The position numbers and the translations under genes are program-made. The notes beneath the pieces were generated by a model. That model made no database searches. It was not told the DNA's origin and saw only the letters and a list, made by a program, of their open reading frames with translations. Below are positions 1 through 8,384 of a stretch of 64,000 bases of DNA, piece after piece. The first letter of the stretch is position 1, and every line of letters begins with the position of its first letter. Origin of the DNA: an uncultured Sphingomonas sp. (GTDB taxonomy: Bacteria > Pseudomonadota > Alphaproteobacteria > Sphingomonadales > Sphingomonadaceae); contig NZ_CAMLDL010000003.1 of NCBI RefSeq assembly GCF_946478955.1, positions 1 to 64,000 on the forward strand, in the 5' to 3' direction.

Positions 1-72
1 CGTTAGCTCAGTCGGTAGAGCAACTGACTTTTAATCAGTAGGTCGCTGGTTCGAACCCAGCACGGCTCACCA
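1..72 (+). tRNA. tRNA-Lys (anticodon TTT), 5' end outside the window
   Basis: The anticodon loop CTTTTAA sits on a five-base stem, followed by the T arm GGTTCGAACC and a 3' acceptor strand ACGGCTC, discriminator A and an encoded CCA at 70-72. The first three bases, CGT, are the end of the 5' acceptor strand, so about four bases of the gene lie before position 1. Lysine identity follows from the TTT anticodon. Confidence 0.95.
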
Positions 73-91
73 GCCTTTCAATTTCACCGAC

Positions 92-115
92 AAAAACTGC
101 AGCCCCCGCGGGGGC
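92..115 (-). terminator. Probable rho-independent terminator of the aspartic protease gene
   Basis: A perfect GC-only palindrome at 102-115 (GCCCCCGCGGGGGC) is followed, on the minus strand, by a run of T (the A-run at 92-96 read in reverse). It lies just after the stop codon at 125, where a terminator for the minus-strand gene is expected. The stem has no unpaired loop in its centre, so the folded form would open a few pairs. Confidence 0.5.
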
Positions 116-124
116 AACTCTGAA

Positions 125-1099
125 TTAATCGTTCAGCGCCAGTCGAACAGTATCGCGCATACTCGTCCCGGGAAGCACGAAGCGCACCTTCTTGTTGGCG
201 AAATCGATCTGGATTTTGTCAAATGCCTTCATCGCATTCATGCCCAGCAGCAGAGTGGGCCGATCGTTCAGCTCCAGCTGCTTGAACAAATGCGCGTCGA
301 CAAAGGCGATTGCCAGCTCCGTAAGATCTAGTCCGCCTATCTTTATCCGCCCAACTCTGGCGACCGGCGCAACAACGGAATCGCCTGTAACCGATTCGAT
401 CGTGACCGGATTGGGAAGGCGGTCGACGTTTCGCCGTTCCAACATGCGCTGGAGCGCGAGGTTGCCAATTGAAAATTGGCTTCCCGTATCAATGATGATG
501 GTCACGCGCCGTCCATCAATCTCGGCGTCCGTGAAAATCAGGCGACCTTTGCGATTCTTGGCGCGAACTACAATTGTGTCGCCTTCCAATCGCACCGACG
601 GTTCTTCGGTTGGTGTAATCGTCATGGTGTGCGATTTGAAATCCAGTAGGACCCGTTTTGATCGCAAACTGTCGATCCCCAGCATCCCGTCAGCGCCGAT
701 ATTGAATGCGGACAGGGCCGGTGCATCCAGAACGGACACATGATTCTGGGCCACCTTCAGATTAGGGATCACCACGGTCGGCACGCCCGACACGCTCACC
801 ACACTATGAAGGCGAATGGGCGCCCCTGCCCGAAGCGCCAATTTTCCGGCCAACTCGCGGGAGATGACGGTTCGTTCCGACCCCGTATCGACGAGGAAGC
901 GATAGGGACCACGGCCGGCCACCTCTACCTCAACCGTCATGCGGTCGGCGTTATCCCGCTTCATTTCCACAAGATCGACCGGCGGTGCCGGCATGTTGGT
1001 CAACGCCGGGACGGCATCGCTGCCCATCTGGACCTGGGCGAGGCCATTTGACGATAGTGCAAATACGCCCATCGCAACCAAATACCGCAATATCTTCAT
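125..1099 (-). CDS. Secreted retropepsin-like aspartic protease with two DTG motifs
   Basis: This 324-residue protein starts with a signal peptide (hydrophobic residues 5-20, cleavage likely after GLAQ). It carries two aspartic protease half-sites: FLVDTGSERT with DTG at 71-73, and IIIDTGSQFS with DTG at 204-206. Each is followed by the hydrophobic-hydrophobic-Gly style segment typical of retropepsin-like domains. Viral and most bacterial retropepsins have one such lobe and dimerise; here both lobes are in one chain, as in pepsins, so the protein could be active as a monomer. It would act in the periplasm or outside the cell. The substrate is unknown. It is monocistronic, with a terminator hairpin after its stop. 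Confidence 0.85.
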   Translation of the reverse strand: MKILRYLVAMGVFALSSNGLAQVQMGSDAVPALTNMPAPPVDLVEMKRDNADRMTVEVEVAGRGPYRFLVDTGSERTVISRELAGKLALRAGAPIRLHSVVSVSGVPTVVIPNLKVAQNHVSVLDAPALSAFNIGADGMLGIDSLRSKRVLLDFKSHTMTITPTEEPSVRLEGDTIVVRAKNRKGRLIFTDAEIDGRRVTIIIDTGSQFSIGNLALQRMLERRNVDRLPNPVTIESVTGDSVVAPVARVGRIKIGGLDLTELAIAFVDAHLFKQLELNDRPTLLLGMNAMKAFDKIQIDFANKKVRFVLPGTSMRDTVRLALND

Positions 1100-1326
1100 G
1101 GCCTTAGCCTTTCAGGAAATGATCGGTCCATTTCACAGAATTGACTAAGTCTATGCCTGTCGCCACCCAATCACAAGACCATTGATCCCGTTTCGTTCGC
1201 TTCGGATGGCTTGGCAACACACTGGTAAGATTTGCTGTCATATTAGAGAATGATGAACCGCGAGGCGATTGGGCAGCGCGGCTCAAAGTGGACCCGTTCG
1301 TGACGTTTCAACCAGCCAAAACGACT

Positions 1327-1947
1327 ATGTTCACCATTGGCAACTCGGCGCCGGAACCGGCTACGGGCGTCGATCGCCGCGACGGTGAGCGTCACATGAC
1401 ACTCTATCGCGTGGGCTCCATGATCGTCGATGGTCGCCGCGAGTTGTGTCTGATCAAAAATATCTCGGCCGGCGGGATGATGGTCCGGCTCTATTGCGAC
1501 GTTGCGGACCAGAGCGCGGTGACGGTCGAATTGAAAAGCGGCCAGCCTATTCAGGGCCATATCTGCTGGATCAGAGGCAATTTGGCCGGCGTTGCGTTTG
1601 ACCAAGTAATCGACGTCGTCGATCTCCTGTCCAGCGCGTCTCAGGGACCCCGACCACGAATGCCGCGTATGACGGTGGAGAATTTCGCGACGTTACGACA
1701 AGGGGCCAACATCTTCCGAGTAACGGCCCGCGATATTTCACAGGGCGGCGCCAAAGTCTGCTGTCACGAGGCACTGGAGATCGACGGGGACGCCGTCCTT
1801 ACGCTACCGGGGCTCGAACCGCGTCCCGGGGTGGTTCGGTGGCAGAGCGACGGCTTCGCGGGGATGAATTTCAACATCCTGCTTCCGCTCACCGACCTAG
1901 TGCAGTGGCTCCAGGCCCAGCGCGATAATGATGAGGTCTCGACCTAG
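1327..1947 (+). CDS. Tandem PilZ-domain protein (c-di-GMP binding candidate)
   Basis: Two PilZ-like beta-barrel domains are visible. The first has the c-di-GMP signature RDGER (RxxxR), followed about 30 residues later by NISAGG (N/DxSxxG). The second has DISQGG but no clean RxxxR, so it may not bind nucleotide. The role is presumably to sense cyclic di-GMP and alter a surface or motility output, but no partner is evident. An in-frame GTG at 1288 would add 13 residues; neither start has a good ribosome binding site, and the ATG at 1327 is preferred only because it is ATG. A second PilZ gene converges on it 28 bp downstream. Confidence 0.85.
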   Translation: MFTIGNSAPEPATGVDRRDGERHMTLYRVGSMIVDGRRELCLIKNISAGGMMVRLYCDVADQSAVTVELKSGQPIQGHICWIRGNLAGVAFDQVIDVVDLLSSASQGPRPRMPRMTVENFATLRQGANIFRVTARDISQGGAKVCCHEALEIDGDAVLTLPGLEPRPGVVRWQSDGFAGMNFNILLPLTDLVQWLQAQRDNDEVST

Positions 1948-1975
1948 GCGCCAACGTTGCCGCGTGTGCGGAAAC

Positions 1976-2377
1976 TCAATCGTCGTGCCGCGGGGTCCGC
2001 AGCCAGCGCGCGGCATACTCACGTTCGCTCTGGCTCGGCTCTTCCTTCAACGATGGTCGGCGAAAGCTTTGGGCCGGGCGCTGCCGCGGCAGGGCAATAT
2101 TGCGCAGCACCTGCTCCTCACCGATCTGTCTGACGAAGCTGACGCCTGCTTTTCGTCCTTTTGACCAGGCGATCTTTCCCGGAACCGCGATATCGCCGCG
2201 GCGAAACATTATTGATGCGCCGTCGACCGGTAATTTGTCGCCCTCAACCAGCGCGCCATCGACACTAAGGTTACGCAATTTGACAGGAAGTGCCGCGCCG
2301 GAAAGCTCCAGCGTGGCCGTCATCAACACATTGGCCCGACGATTCTGCCGACTTTTGGGCGCATTACTCTCGTCCAT
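1976..2377 (-). CDS. Single PilZ-domain protein
   Basis: This 133-residue protein has RQNRR (RxxxR) near its N terminus and NLSVDG (NxSxxG) about 30 residues on, the two c-di-GMP contact motifs of PilZ. The C-terminal 30 residues are charged and low in complexity. The ATG at 2377 has GATAGGAAT just upstream on the minus strand. The open frame continues further upstream to 2563, but that part overlaps the PAP2 gene on the other strand and looks non-coding. It is convergent with the tandem PilZ gene, so both c-di-GMP receptors lie within 1.1 kb. Confidence 0.85.
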   Translation of the reverse strand: MDESNAPKSRQNRRANVLMTATLELSGAALPVKLRNLSVDGALVEGDKLPVDGASIMFRRGDIAVPGKIAWSKGRKAGVSFVRQIGEEQVLRNIALPRQRPAQSFRRPSLKEEPSQSEREYAARWLRTPRHDD

Positions 2378-2428
2378 ACGGCGATTCCTATCGAAGCGGG
2401 GTAAAGCTTGCTTTAACGTGCGCCAATC

Positions 2429-3043
2429 ATGCCCAGATTCTTGAGCCCTGCCATCCCCGCTGTTTTGATTGTCCTGTTCTTGGTCAGTGGATGGAGCGGC
2501 GGCGTCACCAACGGAATCGATGTAGCGATCGTAAGGGCGTGCATGGCCTTTCGCGCGGAACATCCAGAAATCGAAAAGGCGGCCATTTTCCTTACGTTCT
2601 TCGGCAGTGGTTACCTCACATTTGCGCTCGTGGGAGGAGGTGGAATTTGGCTGCTGCTGCGCCAGAAAAAGCGTCTGGCGGCGCTGCTCGTGTTCGGATT
2701 CGCGGCGGAGCGGTTGGCGATGGATGGCATCAAGCTTTTATACGCCCGTCCCCGCCCTTCATTCGACCTTCACCCAGTCGCGATTAGCAGCTTCAGCTTT
2801 CCCAGCGGACACGCGTCGAACAGCATGGCGGCCTTTGTGTTGTTCGCCCTACTCGCGATACCGCCCGGCTCCCGCGGAGCCGCCCTTTGGGTCGCCGTTC
2901 CGCTGGCGATGCTAATCGGGCTGTCGCGGCCGTTTTTGGGGGTGCACTGGCCCACGGACGTCATTGGCGGATGGTGTCTAGCGGGTGTTGCCATCTGGCT
3001 GGTCTTGCGGACAAAGCAACGGCTTAATCCCGGACCAGCGTAA
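2429..3043 (+). CDS. PAP2-family membrane phosphatase
   Basis: All three motifs of the PAP2 / phosphatidic acid phosphatase superfamily are present: K102 to RP at 107-108 (motif 1, KLLYARPRP), PSGH at 125-128 (motif 2) and SR166-167 with H173 and D177 (motif 3, SRPFLGVHWPTD). There are about five or six membrane segments. The catalytic histidine would face the periplasm. Substrates of such enzymes are lipid phosphates such as phosphatidic acid, phosphatidylglycerol phosphate or undecaprenyl pyrophosphate; the sequence does not decide between them. It starts divergently from the PilZ gene and its last 20 bases overlap the end of cfa on the other strand. Confidence 0.93.
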   Translation: MPRFLSPAIPAVLIVLFLVSGWSGGVTNGIDVAIVRACMAFRAEHPEIEKAAIFLTFFGSGYLTFALVGGGGIWLLLRQKKRLAALLVFGFAAERLAMDGIKLLYARPRPSFDLHPVAISSFSFPSGHASNSMAAFVLFALLAIPPGSRGAALWVAVPLAMLIGLSRPFLGVHWPTDVIGGWCLAGVAIWLVLRTKQRLNPGPA

Positions 3044-4286
3044 CCTGTGCAACGTCGATCCCGCCCCCGCGGAACCCGCCTTCGCAATACATCAGATAGA
3101 ATCGCCACAGGTCGTGGAATGCGTCGCTGAATTCGCTGAGTCGTCCCTCGCGAACCGCCACATCATATCGGCCGCGCCAAACGCGCAGGGTTTCTGCATA
3201 ATCCAATCCGAAGCCATGGCGATCGGCCCATTCAAGGCCGCGTTCCCTGGCCAATGATTGGAACCTTGGCTCATCGATGAGCATACCGCCGGGGAAAATA
3301 TAGGTCTGGATGAAATCCGCGCTGCTGGAATATGCCTCAAACAAGTGATGATTGATACTGATCAGCTGGATCGCGGCCCTTCCGCCGGGTTTCAAACAGC
3401 GCGCAATCACCCCCAGGTAGGTCGGCCACCAACGCTCGCCGACAGCCTCCACCATTTCTACCGACGCGATTGCATCAACCTGCTCGTCAAATTCACGATA
3501 ATCCTGAAGGCGAATCTCGATGTGGTTCGCCAAACCGGCATCGGCTATCCGGCCTTCCGCCCACGCCTTCTGCTGTTGCGACAGGGTCAATCCAATGACG
3601 TGGACGCCGCGCTTTGCCGCCTCCATGGCCAGCGTCCCCCAGCCGCAGCCAATTTCGAGCAGCCGGTCCCCTGGATGTAATGACAGCCGGTCCAGCAGGG
3701 CGTGCACTTTACGCAACTGCGCCGTCTCAAGCGCGTCCCCCTGTTCGAAAATTGCGGAGGAATAGGTCATCGTCGGGTCGAGCCAGGCCGCGTAAAAATC
3801 ATTCCCCAGGTCGTAGTGGGCAGCGATATTGTCCCGTGCCTGGGCCAGGCCATTGTCCCGCAATTTGTGGGCCATCGCGTTGACCCAGCGCATCGGGCCT
3901 TTCGCCCGCGCCGTGTCGCCCAGGCTGTTGGCGTTGGCCATAAACATTTCGAACAATGGCACAGGATCAGCTGAACTCCATTCACCTGCCGCCCAGCCCT
4001 TGTAGAGACCCACGCTGCCGGACGTTGCGATCCGGACCAGCGCCATCCAGCTATGCAAATGAAAGTCCGCGACCGGACCGGGCGATTTGAAACCAACCTT
4101 CCGCCGCCGGCCGTCGGGCAATGTCCCATTGATTCCGCCGACCAGCAGCCGGTCATCAATCTGGTCAATCAGCCGGGCAAAGAGCGGCGCGACCAACCGG
4201 CCAAGAAATCCCGCACCGGTTGCAAAACGCCGGTCGGCATTGACAAGGTGATCACCGCGGCTGGCCATGGGCGCCGATATCCTCAT
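3024..4286 (-). CDS. cfa: Cyclopropane-fatty-acyl-phospholipid synthase
   Basis: Transfers a methylene group from S-adenosylmethionine to the double bond of unsaturated phospholipid acyl chains at the inner membrane. The 420-residue protein has the family block AAHYDLGNDFYAAWLD ahead of the SAM-binding motif LLEIGCGWGTLA, and the conserved C-terminal WRFYLMYCEGGF. Length is normal for Cfa. The ATG at 4286 overlaps the end of the photolyase gene by 35 bp; a second ATG at 4268 is possible. It is the last gene of a minus-strand series with the photolyase and DUF457 genes, all overlapping, which suggests co-transcription, a plausible membrane and DNA stress group. Confidence 0.95.
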   Translation of the reverse strand: MRISAPMASRGDHLVNADRRFATGAGFLGRLVAPLFARLIDQIDDRLLVGGINGTLPDGRRRKVGFKSPGPVADFHLHSWMALVRIATSGSVGLYKGWAAGEWSSADPVPLFEMFMANANSLGDTARAKGPMRWVNAMAHKLRDNGLAQARDNIAAHYDLGNDFYAAWLDPTMTYSSAIFEQGDALETAQLRKVHALLDRLSLHPGDRLLEIGCGWGTLAMEAAKRGVHVIGLTLSQQQKAWAEGRIADAGLANHIEIRLQDYREFDEQVDAIASVEMVEAVGERWWPTYLGVIARCLKPGGRAAIQLISINHHLFEAYSSSADFIQTYIFPGGMLIDEPRFQSLARERGLEWADRHGFGLDYAETLRVWRGRYDVAVREGRLSEFSDAFHDLWRFYLMYCEGGFRGGGIDVAQVTLVRD

Positions 4287-5646
4287 CTGACCGCATCATT
4301 GCAAGAGCCGCGAGCGCGCGGTCCCGCGCTTCGCGATGGCCAATCATTTTCGGCGGATATGCTCCGCGTTGGTCGTCCGATGGATCATGGATATCCACGT
4401 CGGACAAATGGGAGAGTTCTGGTATCCAGCACCGAATATAGTCGGCCGTCTCAAATTTCTCTGACTGAACGAGCGGAGCCATGATGCGGGTGAACATATT
4501 GGCGTCGATGCCTGTTCCCGCGACCCACTGCCAGTTGGTTACGTTGGAGGCGTAGTCGGCATCGACGAGCGTATCCCAGAACCATTGCTCGCCACGCCGC
4601 CAATCGATCAGCAGATGTTTGATCAGAAAGCTGGCGGCGATCATTCGGACACGATTGTGCATCCATCCGGTCGCCCAGAGCTGCCGCATCCCGGCGTCGA
4701 CGATGGGATAGCCAGTCAGGCCCTTTTGCCAGGCGCTGAGGTCGTCCGGCGCGTCACGCCAGGGCAGCGCGTCGAACTGTGCCTTGCCATTGGTGCGCCC
4801 ATAGTCCGGCAATTGCAGGATAACGTTCTGCGCATAGTCACGCCAGCCTAGTTCACCCAGGAAAGTGGCCACCGATCCGCCCTTTCTTGCGACTCCTTGC
4901 CACACCTGCGCGGGCGAAATCTCGCCGAAGTGCAGGTGCGGCGACAGGCGCGAGGTACCCTCTACGGATGGCAGATTGCGTCGTTGCTCGTACGATGCAG
5001 CCTCATCTTTGAAGTCCGCGAGGTGTTCTGCCGCTCCTTTTTCGCCGGGCGTCCATTCCTTCGCGAAGCCGGTGGCCCAATCCGGATGTTTTGGCAGCAA
5101 TGACCAATCGTCGAGATTATCACTCTCAGGCCATTTGGCGGGTCCAGAGATGGTAGACGGCGCCGAGGTCGGTGTAGCTGGCGGCATCCATTCGCTGAGC
5201 GCGCGCCAGAACGGCGTATAGATTTTGTACGGCGTGCCCGCACTTGTCCGGACGCTGCCCGGCGGAGCGAGGTAATTGCCGTCGTGGAGGACAAGGTCGA
5301 GCGTTCCACCGACGGCGCGCTCAACATTGCGCCACCATGGCTCATAATGGCGAAGCGCATGGACGCGGGTTGCGCCGACCGCCTTCGCCACGGCGGCCAG
5401 TTCATCCTCAGAGTGTCCTCGCCGAAGTATCAAGCGCGACCCTCTCGCCCGCAGGTCTGCGTTGAGGCTCTTCAGGCTATGGTGCAGCCACCAGCGCGAG
5501 GCTGCGCCCATCCTGCGATGCTTCGGCGCTTCGTCGTCAAGGACGTAGACCGGCACGACCGGCCCTTCGGCGACAGCAGCGGCCAGCGCCGCCTGATCAG
5601 CGAGCCGAAGGTCGCGACGTAGCCAGAGGAGGGTCGGTTTGGTCAT
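4252..5646 (-). CDS. phrB: Deoxyribodipyrimidine photolyase (class I, cryptochrome/photolyase family)
   Basis: Repairs UV-induced cyclobutane pyrimidine dimers in DNA using light and reduced FAD. The start chosen is MTKPTLLWLRRDLRL, since WxRxDLR-L is the canonical N terminus of the family; the upstream 17 codons in frame are not needed. The C-terminal FAD domain shows the diagnostic blocks ATGWMHNRVRM and NVTNWQWVAGTGID, with the tryptophans of the electron-transfer chain. Length of 464 residues is typical. The gene overlaps the DUF457 gene by 50 bp at its 5' end and cfa by 35 bp at its 3' end. Confidence 0.96.
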   Translation of the reverse strand: MTKPTLLWLRRDLRLADQAALAAAVAEGPVVPVYVLDDEAPKHRRMGAASRWWLHHSLKSLNADLRARGSRLILRRGHSEDELAAVAKAVGATRVHALRHYEPWWRNVERAVGGTLDLVLHDGNYLAPPGSVRTSAGTPYKIYTPFWRALSEWMPPATPTSAPSTISGPAKWPESDNLDDWSLLPKHPDWATGFAKEWTPGEKGAAEHLADFKDEAASYEQRRNLPSVEGTSRLSPHLHFGEISPAQVWQGVARKGGSVATFLGELGWRDYAQNVILQLPDYGRTNGKAQFDALPWRDAPDDLSAWQKGLTGYPIVDAGMRQLWATGWMHNRVRMIAASFLIKHLLIDWRRGEQWFWDTLVDADYASNVTNWQWVAGTGIDANMFTRIMAPLVQSEKFETADYIRCWIPELSHLSDVDIHDPSDDQRGAYPPKMIGHREARDRALAALAMMRSDEDIGAHGQPR

Positions 5647-6607
5647 TACGGCATCCGGGGGCGTCGTTTCTGAGGTGTGCAACGCGTTCGAATGCATTTC
5701 GGCTCATCCGATCGCTGTACCGCGCGTCACCGTAGATCACGGTTGCCGAGCAGCCTTCGCGTTTGACAACGGCGGTGGGTGTGACCGACCAGCGGAAGAA
5801 GCCAATCAGTTCCTTCGACGACCGCATCCCTTCAACCGCAAGCGGGTCGCGCATATTATCCGGATAGGGCTCGCGAAAATTGGCAAATCCGCCCCATGGG
5901 GTCCAGCTCGCCTTGTGGATGATCCCATCCTCGCGCCACATCATTTCACGGGCGAGGGAATCGATCGGCTGCGGGCTGGCAAAGACGGCGTCGGGCGCCT
6001 TGGCATGCCGCTCGGCAATCAGCTGTGCCTTTGCGCGCTGGCTGATCAGCGTGTTGCCGCCAATATAGGCGATGACCGTAGCGACCGCGATGATCGCGGG
6101 TTTGCGCCAGTTGAACTGCCCTGCCCGCTCCCGAAACCGCGAAATACCGATACCGAGGCACAGGATCAGCCACACCCACGCATCGATGATGAACAAGGCA
6201 TCATTGTGGAACCAGCCAAGGTCGAGCGGCGAGAGCAACTGCACCGCGTAAGTGTTTTGCAAATCGAGCAGCGGGTGAGTGATGGCCCCGATGTAACAAA
6301 GTGCGATCAGCCACGGGACATTCATCGACAGGCCGGACGCGAATTGCGCCCCGCGCTTCACCTGCCATCGGTCGAGTAGCCACAACAGCGCCGCCAACAC
6401 CGGAGGTAGCAGCAGCACGCCGCCAACCAGCCCATGCGTGAACCCGCGGTGCGTCGCCAGCGGCGCCCAGCAGGAGCCACCGAAAAAGACGTCGATGTCC
6501 GGCATATTGGCGCCAAGGATCAAGGCGGCCAGCCCCTTGCGCGTTTTGGTCTTCAGACCAGTTTGGCCGATCGCCCAACCGGCGAGGCTATGGGTGAAAT
6601 TGTCCAA
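5597..6607 (-). CDS. DUF457 / YdjM-type membrane-bound metal-dependent hydrolase
   Basis: The N terminus MDNFTHSLAGWAIGQ and the segments ANMPDIDVFFG and THRGFTHGLVGG carry the histidine and aspartate residues typical of the LexA-binding/YdjM (DUF457) family of inner-membrane proteins. Four or five membrane segments follow, then a soluble C-terminal domain of about 150 residues. Activity is unproven for the family; it is predicted to be a metal-dependent hydrolase. E. coli ydjM belongs to the LexA regulon, so its position directly before a photolyase gene agrees with a link to UV response. The last 16 codons overlap the photolyase start. Confidence 0.85.
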   Translation of the reverse strand: MDNFTHSLAGWAIGQTGLKTKTRKGLAALILGANMPDIDVFFGGSCWAPLATHRGFTHGLVGGVLLLPPVLAALLWLLDRWQVKRGAQFASGLSMNVPWLIALCYIGAITHPLLDLQNTYAVQLLSPLDLGWFHNDALFIIDAWVWLILCLGIGISRFRERAGQFNWRKPAIIAVATVIAYIGGNTLISQRAKAQLIAERHAKAPDAVFASPQPIDSLAREMMWREDGIIHKASWTPWGGFANFREPYPDNMRDPLAVEGMRSSKELIGFFRWSVTPTAVVKREGCSATVIYGDARYSDRMSRNAFERVAHLRNDAPGCRNDQTDPPLATSRPSAR

Positions 6608-6610
6608 AAA

Positions 6611-7276
6611 TTAGCGCTTTCGTGCAAACCAGATATTGTGCCGCGGTCCCTTGCCGTTGGACCGGGCGCGAACGACCTCCTCGTCGACCATGAAACCCGC
6701 TTCACGAAGCCGCCGCGTGAAGGACGGATCGGGCGCGGCCGACCATATCGCGAGAATGCCGCCAGGCTTCAGCGACGCCTTGGCGATGGCCAGACCAGCC
6801 GACGAATAGAGTCGGTCATTCTCCGCCCGAACCAGCCCGTCCGGGCCATTGTCAACGTCGAGCAGGATCGCGTCCCATCGTCCGCCCTGAATGGCGTCGC
6901 CGACATCGCCAATCCGAATTTCGGCGCGCAGGTCACTCAAACTGTCGCCGGTCATCGCCGCCATCGGCCCTTTGGCCCAATCAACAATCTCCGGCACCAG
7001 CTCCGCCACCGTCACCTTCGCATCGCGCGGGAGCTGCGCCAAAGCGGCGCGCAGCGTGAAGCCCATGCCATAGCCGCCGATCAGCCAATGCTGGTTTGGG
7101 CGCTTGCCAAGTCGCTCCGCCGCCATCACCGCAAGCGCCTCTTCCGACCCGCTCATCCGGCTCGACATCAACTCTTCGCGGTCGACAAGGATCATATGAT
7201 CCCCGCCCCGCCGATACAGGATCATCTCCCCACCGCCGGGGATGACTGCAGACGCTAACAACTCACGCGGGGTCAC
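6611..7276 (-). CDS. Spermidine synthase-like methyltransferase-fold protein
   Basis: A 221-residue Rossmann-fold protein resembling the spermine/spermidine synthase family: WLIGGYGMGFTLRAAL is the nucleotide-binding loop, VAELVPEIVDW carries the acidic residue after strand 2, and WDAILLDVDNGP is the catalytic acidic segment. It lacks the N-terminal tetramerisation domain of true spermidine synthases and is shorter than them (about 280), so polyamine synthesis is not certain. It starts with GTG in a 4-bp GTGA overlap with the korB stop, so it is probably translated together with the ferredoxin oxidoreductase genes, although no functional link is obvious. Confidence 0.8.
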   Translation of the reverse strand: MTPRELLASAVIPGGGEMILYRRGGDHMILVDREELMSSRMSGSEEALAVMAAERLGKRPNQHWLIGGYGMGFTLRAALAQLPRDAKVTVAELVPEIVDWAKGPMAAMTGDSLSDLRAEIRIGDVGDAIQGGRWDAILLDVDNGPDGLVRAENDRLYSSAGLAIAKASLKPGGILAIWSAAPDPSFTRRLREAGFMVDEEVVRARSNGKGPRHNIWFARKR

Positions 7277-8283
7277 TCGGCGCGAGGTTCCTTCTCGACC
7301 TGCCAGGTCTGACCCTGGCTGACGAGTTTCTGCAGGTCAGCGGTCTTGCCGCTGGCAGCGGCCTTGTTCTGGTCGAGGACCGCGCTGTCAAACGTCGGCG
7401 CCGGGTCTTCATAGATCACGCCGAGCGCGACCGGGAAGTTCGCCGGCGGCATGTCGATCAGCATGTGGGCAATGGCGCGGTTCTTCGGGTTGTGGACGAT
7501 GACCTCGTCGCTATCGCCGTCGACGACCTTCAGGCTCAGCGTATTGCCGTCGAGCGCGATGCCCTTCGTGCCACCCGCGAACAGCATCTTTTCGCCTGCC
7601 TTCAGCCACAGCTGCTTATCGGCGGCGACGTCTTTCGCTGTGAAGGGCGCGAAGACATCGTCATTATAGACAACGCAGTTTTGGTAGATTTCAACGAAGC
7701 TGGCGCCACGATGGCCGTGCGCCGCCTTGAGCACATCGACGAGGTTCTTGTGCACGTCGATGCCGCGCGCCACGAACCGCGCACCCGCACCGAGCGCAAA
7801 GGCGCACGGATTTGCCGGGCGGTCGACCGATCCGAACGGAGTCGACGGACTGCGCGTGCCGACGCGCGACGTTGGCGAATATTGGCCCTTGGTCAGGCCG
7901 TAAATTTCGTTGTTGAACAGCAGCAACTGGCAATCGAGGTTGCGGCGCAGCAAATGCATGGTGTGGTTGCCGCCGATGGACAGCGCATCGCCGTCCCCGG
8001 TGATGATCCACACGTCGAGCTCCGGATTGGCCAGCTTCGTCCCCGTTGCCACAGCGCAGGCGCGGCCGTGGATCGTGTGGAAGCCATAGCTCGACATATA
8101 ATAAGGAAAGCGACTGGAACAGCCGATGCCGCTGATGAACACGGTGTTGGCCTTGGCCGCATCGAGGTCCGGCATCGTCCGCTGCACGGCCTTCAGCACG
8201 GCATAGTCGCCGCAGCCCGGGCACCAGCGCACTTCCTGGTCGGACGCCCAATCCTTAGCGGTCAATTTGGTGACTTCGTTCAT
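7273..8283 (-). CDS. korB: 2-oxoacid:ferredoxin oxidoreductase, beta subunit
   Basis: Carries thiamine diphosphate and the 4Fe-4S cluster for the CoA-dependent oxidative decarboxylation of 2-oxoglutarate or another 2-oxoacid, passing electrons to ferredoxin. The cluster cysteines are seen in WCPGCGDY, GIGCSS and YQNCVVYND, and the ThDP motif runs from GDGDALSIGG to LLFNNEIYGLTKGQ. The ATG at 8283 overlaps the stop of the 34-aa upstream gene (ATGA). At 336 residues it has normal length. With korA it forms a two-subunit enzyme of the 2-oxoglutarate/pyruvate type; the exact substrate cannot be read from sequence. Confidence 0.95.
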   Translation of the reverse strand: MNEVTKLTAKDWASDQEVRWCPGCGDYAVLKAVQRTMPDLDAAKANTVFISGIGCSSRFPYYMSSYGFHTIHGRACAVATGTKLANPELDVWIITGDGDALSIGGNHTMHLLRRNLDCQLLLFNNEIYGLTKGQYSPTSRVGTRSPSTPFGSVDRPANPCAFALGAGARFVARGIDVHKNLVDVLKAAHGHRGASFVEIYQNCVVYNDDVFAPFTAKDVAADKQLWLKAGEKMLFAGGTKGIALDGNTLSLKVVDGDSDEVIVHNPKNRAIAHMLIDMPPANFPVALGVIYEDPAPTFDSAVLDQNKAAASGKTADLQKLVSQGQTWQVEKEPRAE

Positions 8284-8384
8284 TTGCCGAAAAATCCGTT
8301 GAACCAGAGAATGATGAATAGGACGATGATGAGCATGCCGACCAATGGCCATGCATTGATTGGCTTTGGCGTCGGTTCGCTCAT
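8280..8384 (-). CDS. 34-residue single-span membrane microprotein between korA and korB
   Basis: A complete frame of 34 codons lies exactly between korA and korB. Its ATG (8384-8382) overlaps the korA stop as ATGA, and its own TGA overlaps the korB ATG as ATGA, so it is wired for translational coupling on both sides. The product begins MSEPTPKPINAWPLVG, continues with a hydrophobic helix of about 14 residues rich in I, L, V and F, and ends NGFFGK. This is the pattern of a small bitopic membrane protein with a short polar N terminus. It could anchor the soluble KorAB complex to the membrane; that is inference. Confidence 0.75.
   Translation of the reverse strand: MSEPTPKPINAWPLVGMLIIVLFIILWFNGFFGK

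Noticed and set aside
2378..2563. N-terminal extension of the single PilZ protein
   Set aside because: The extra 62 codons overlap the divergent PAP2 gene, and a ribosome binding site supports the ATG at 2377.
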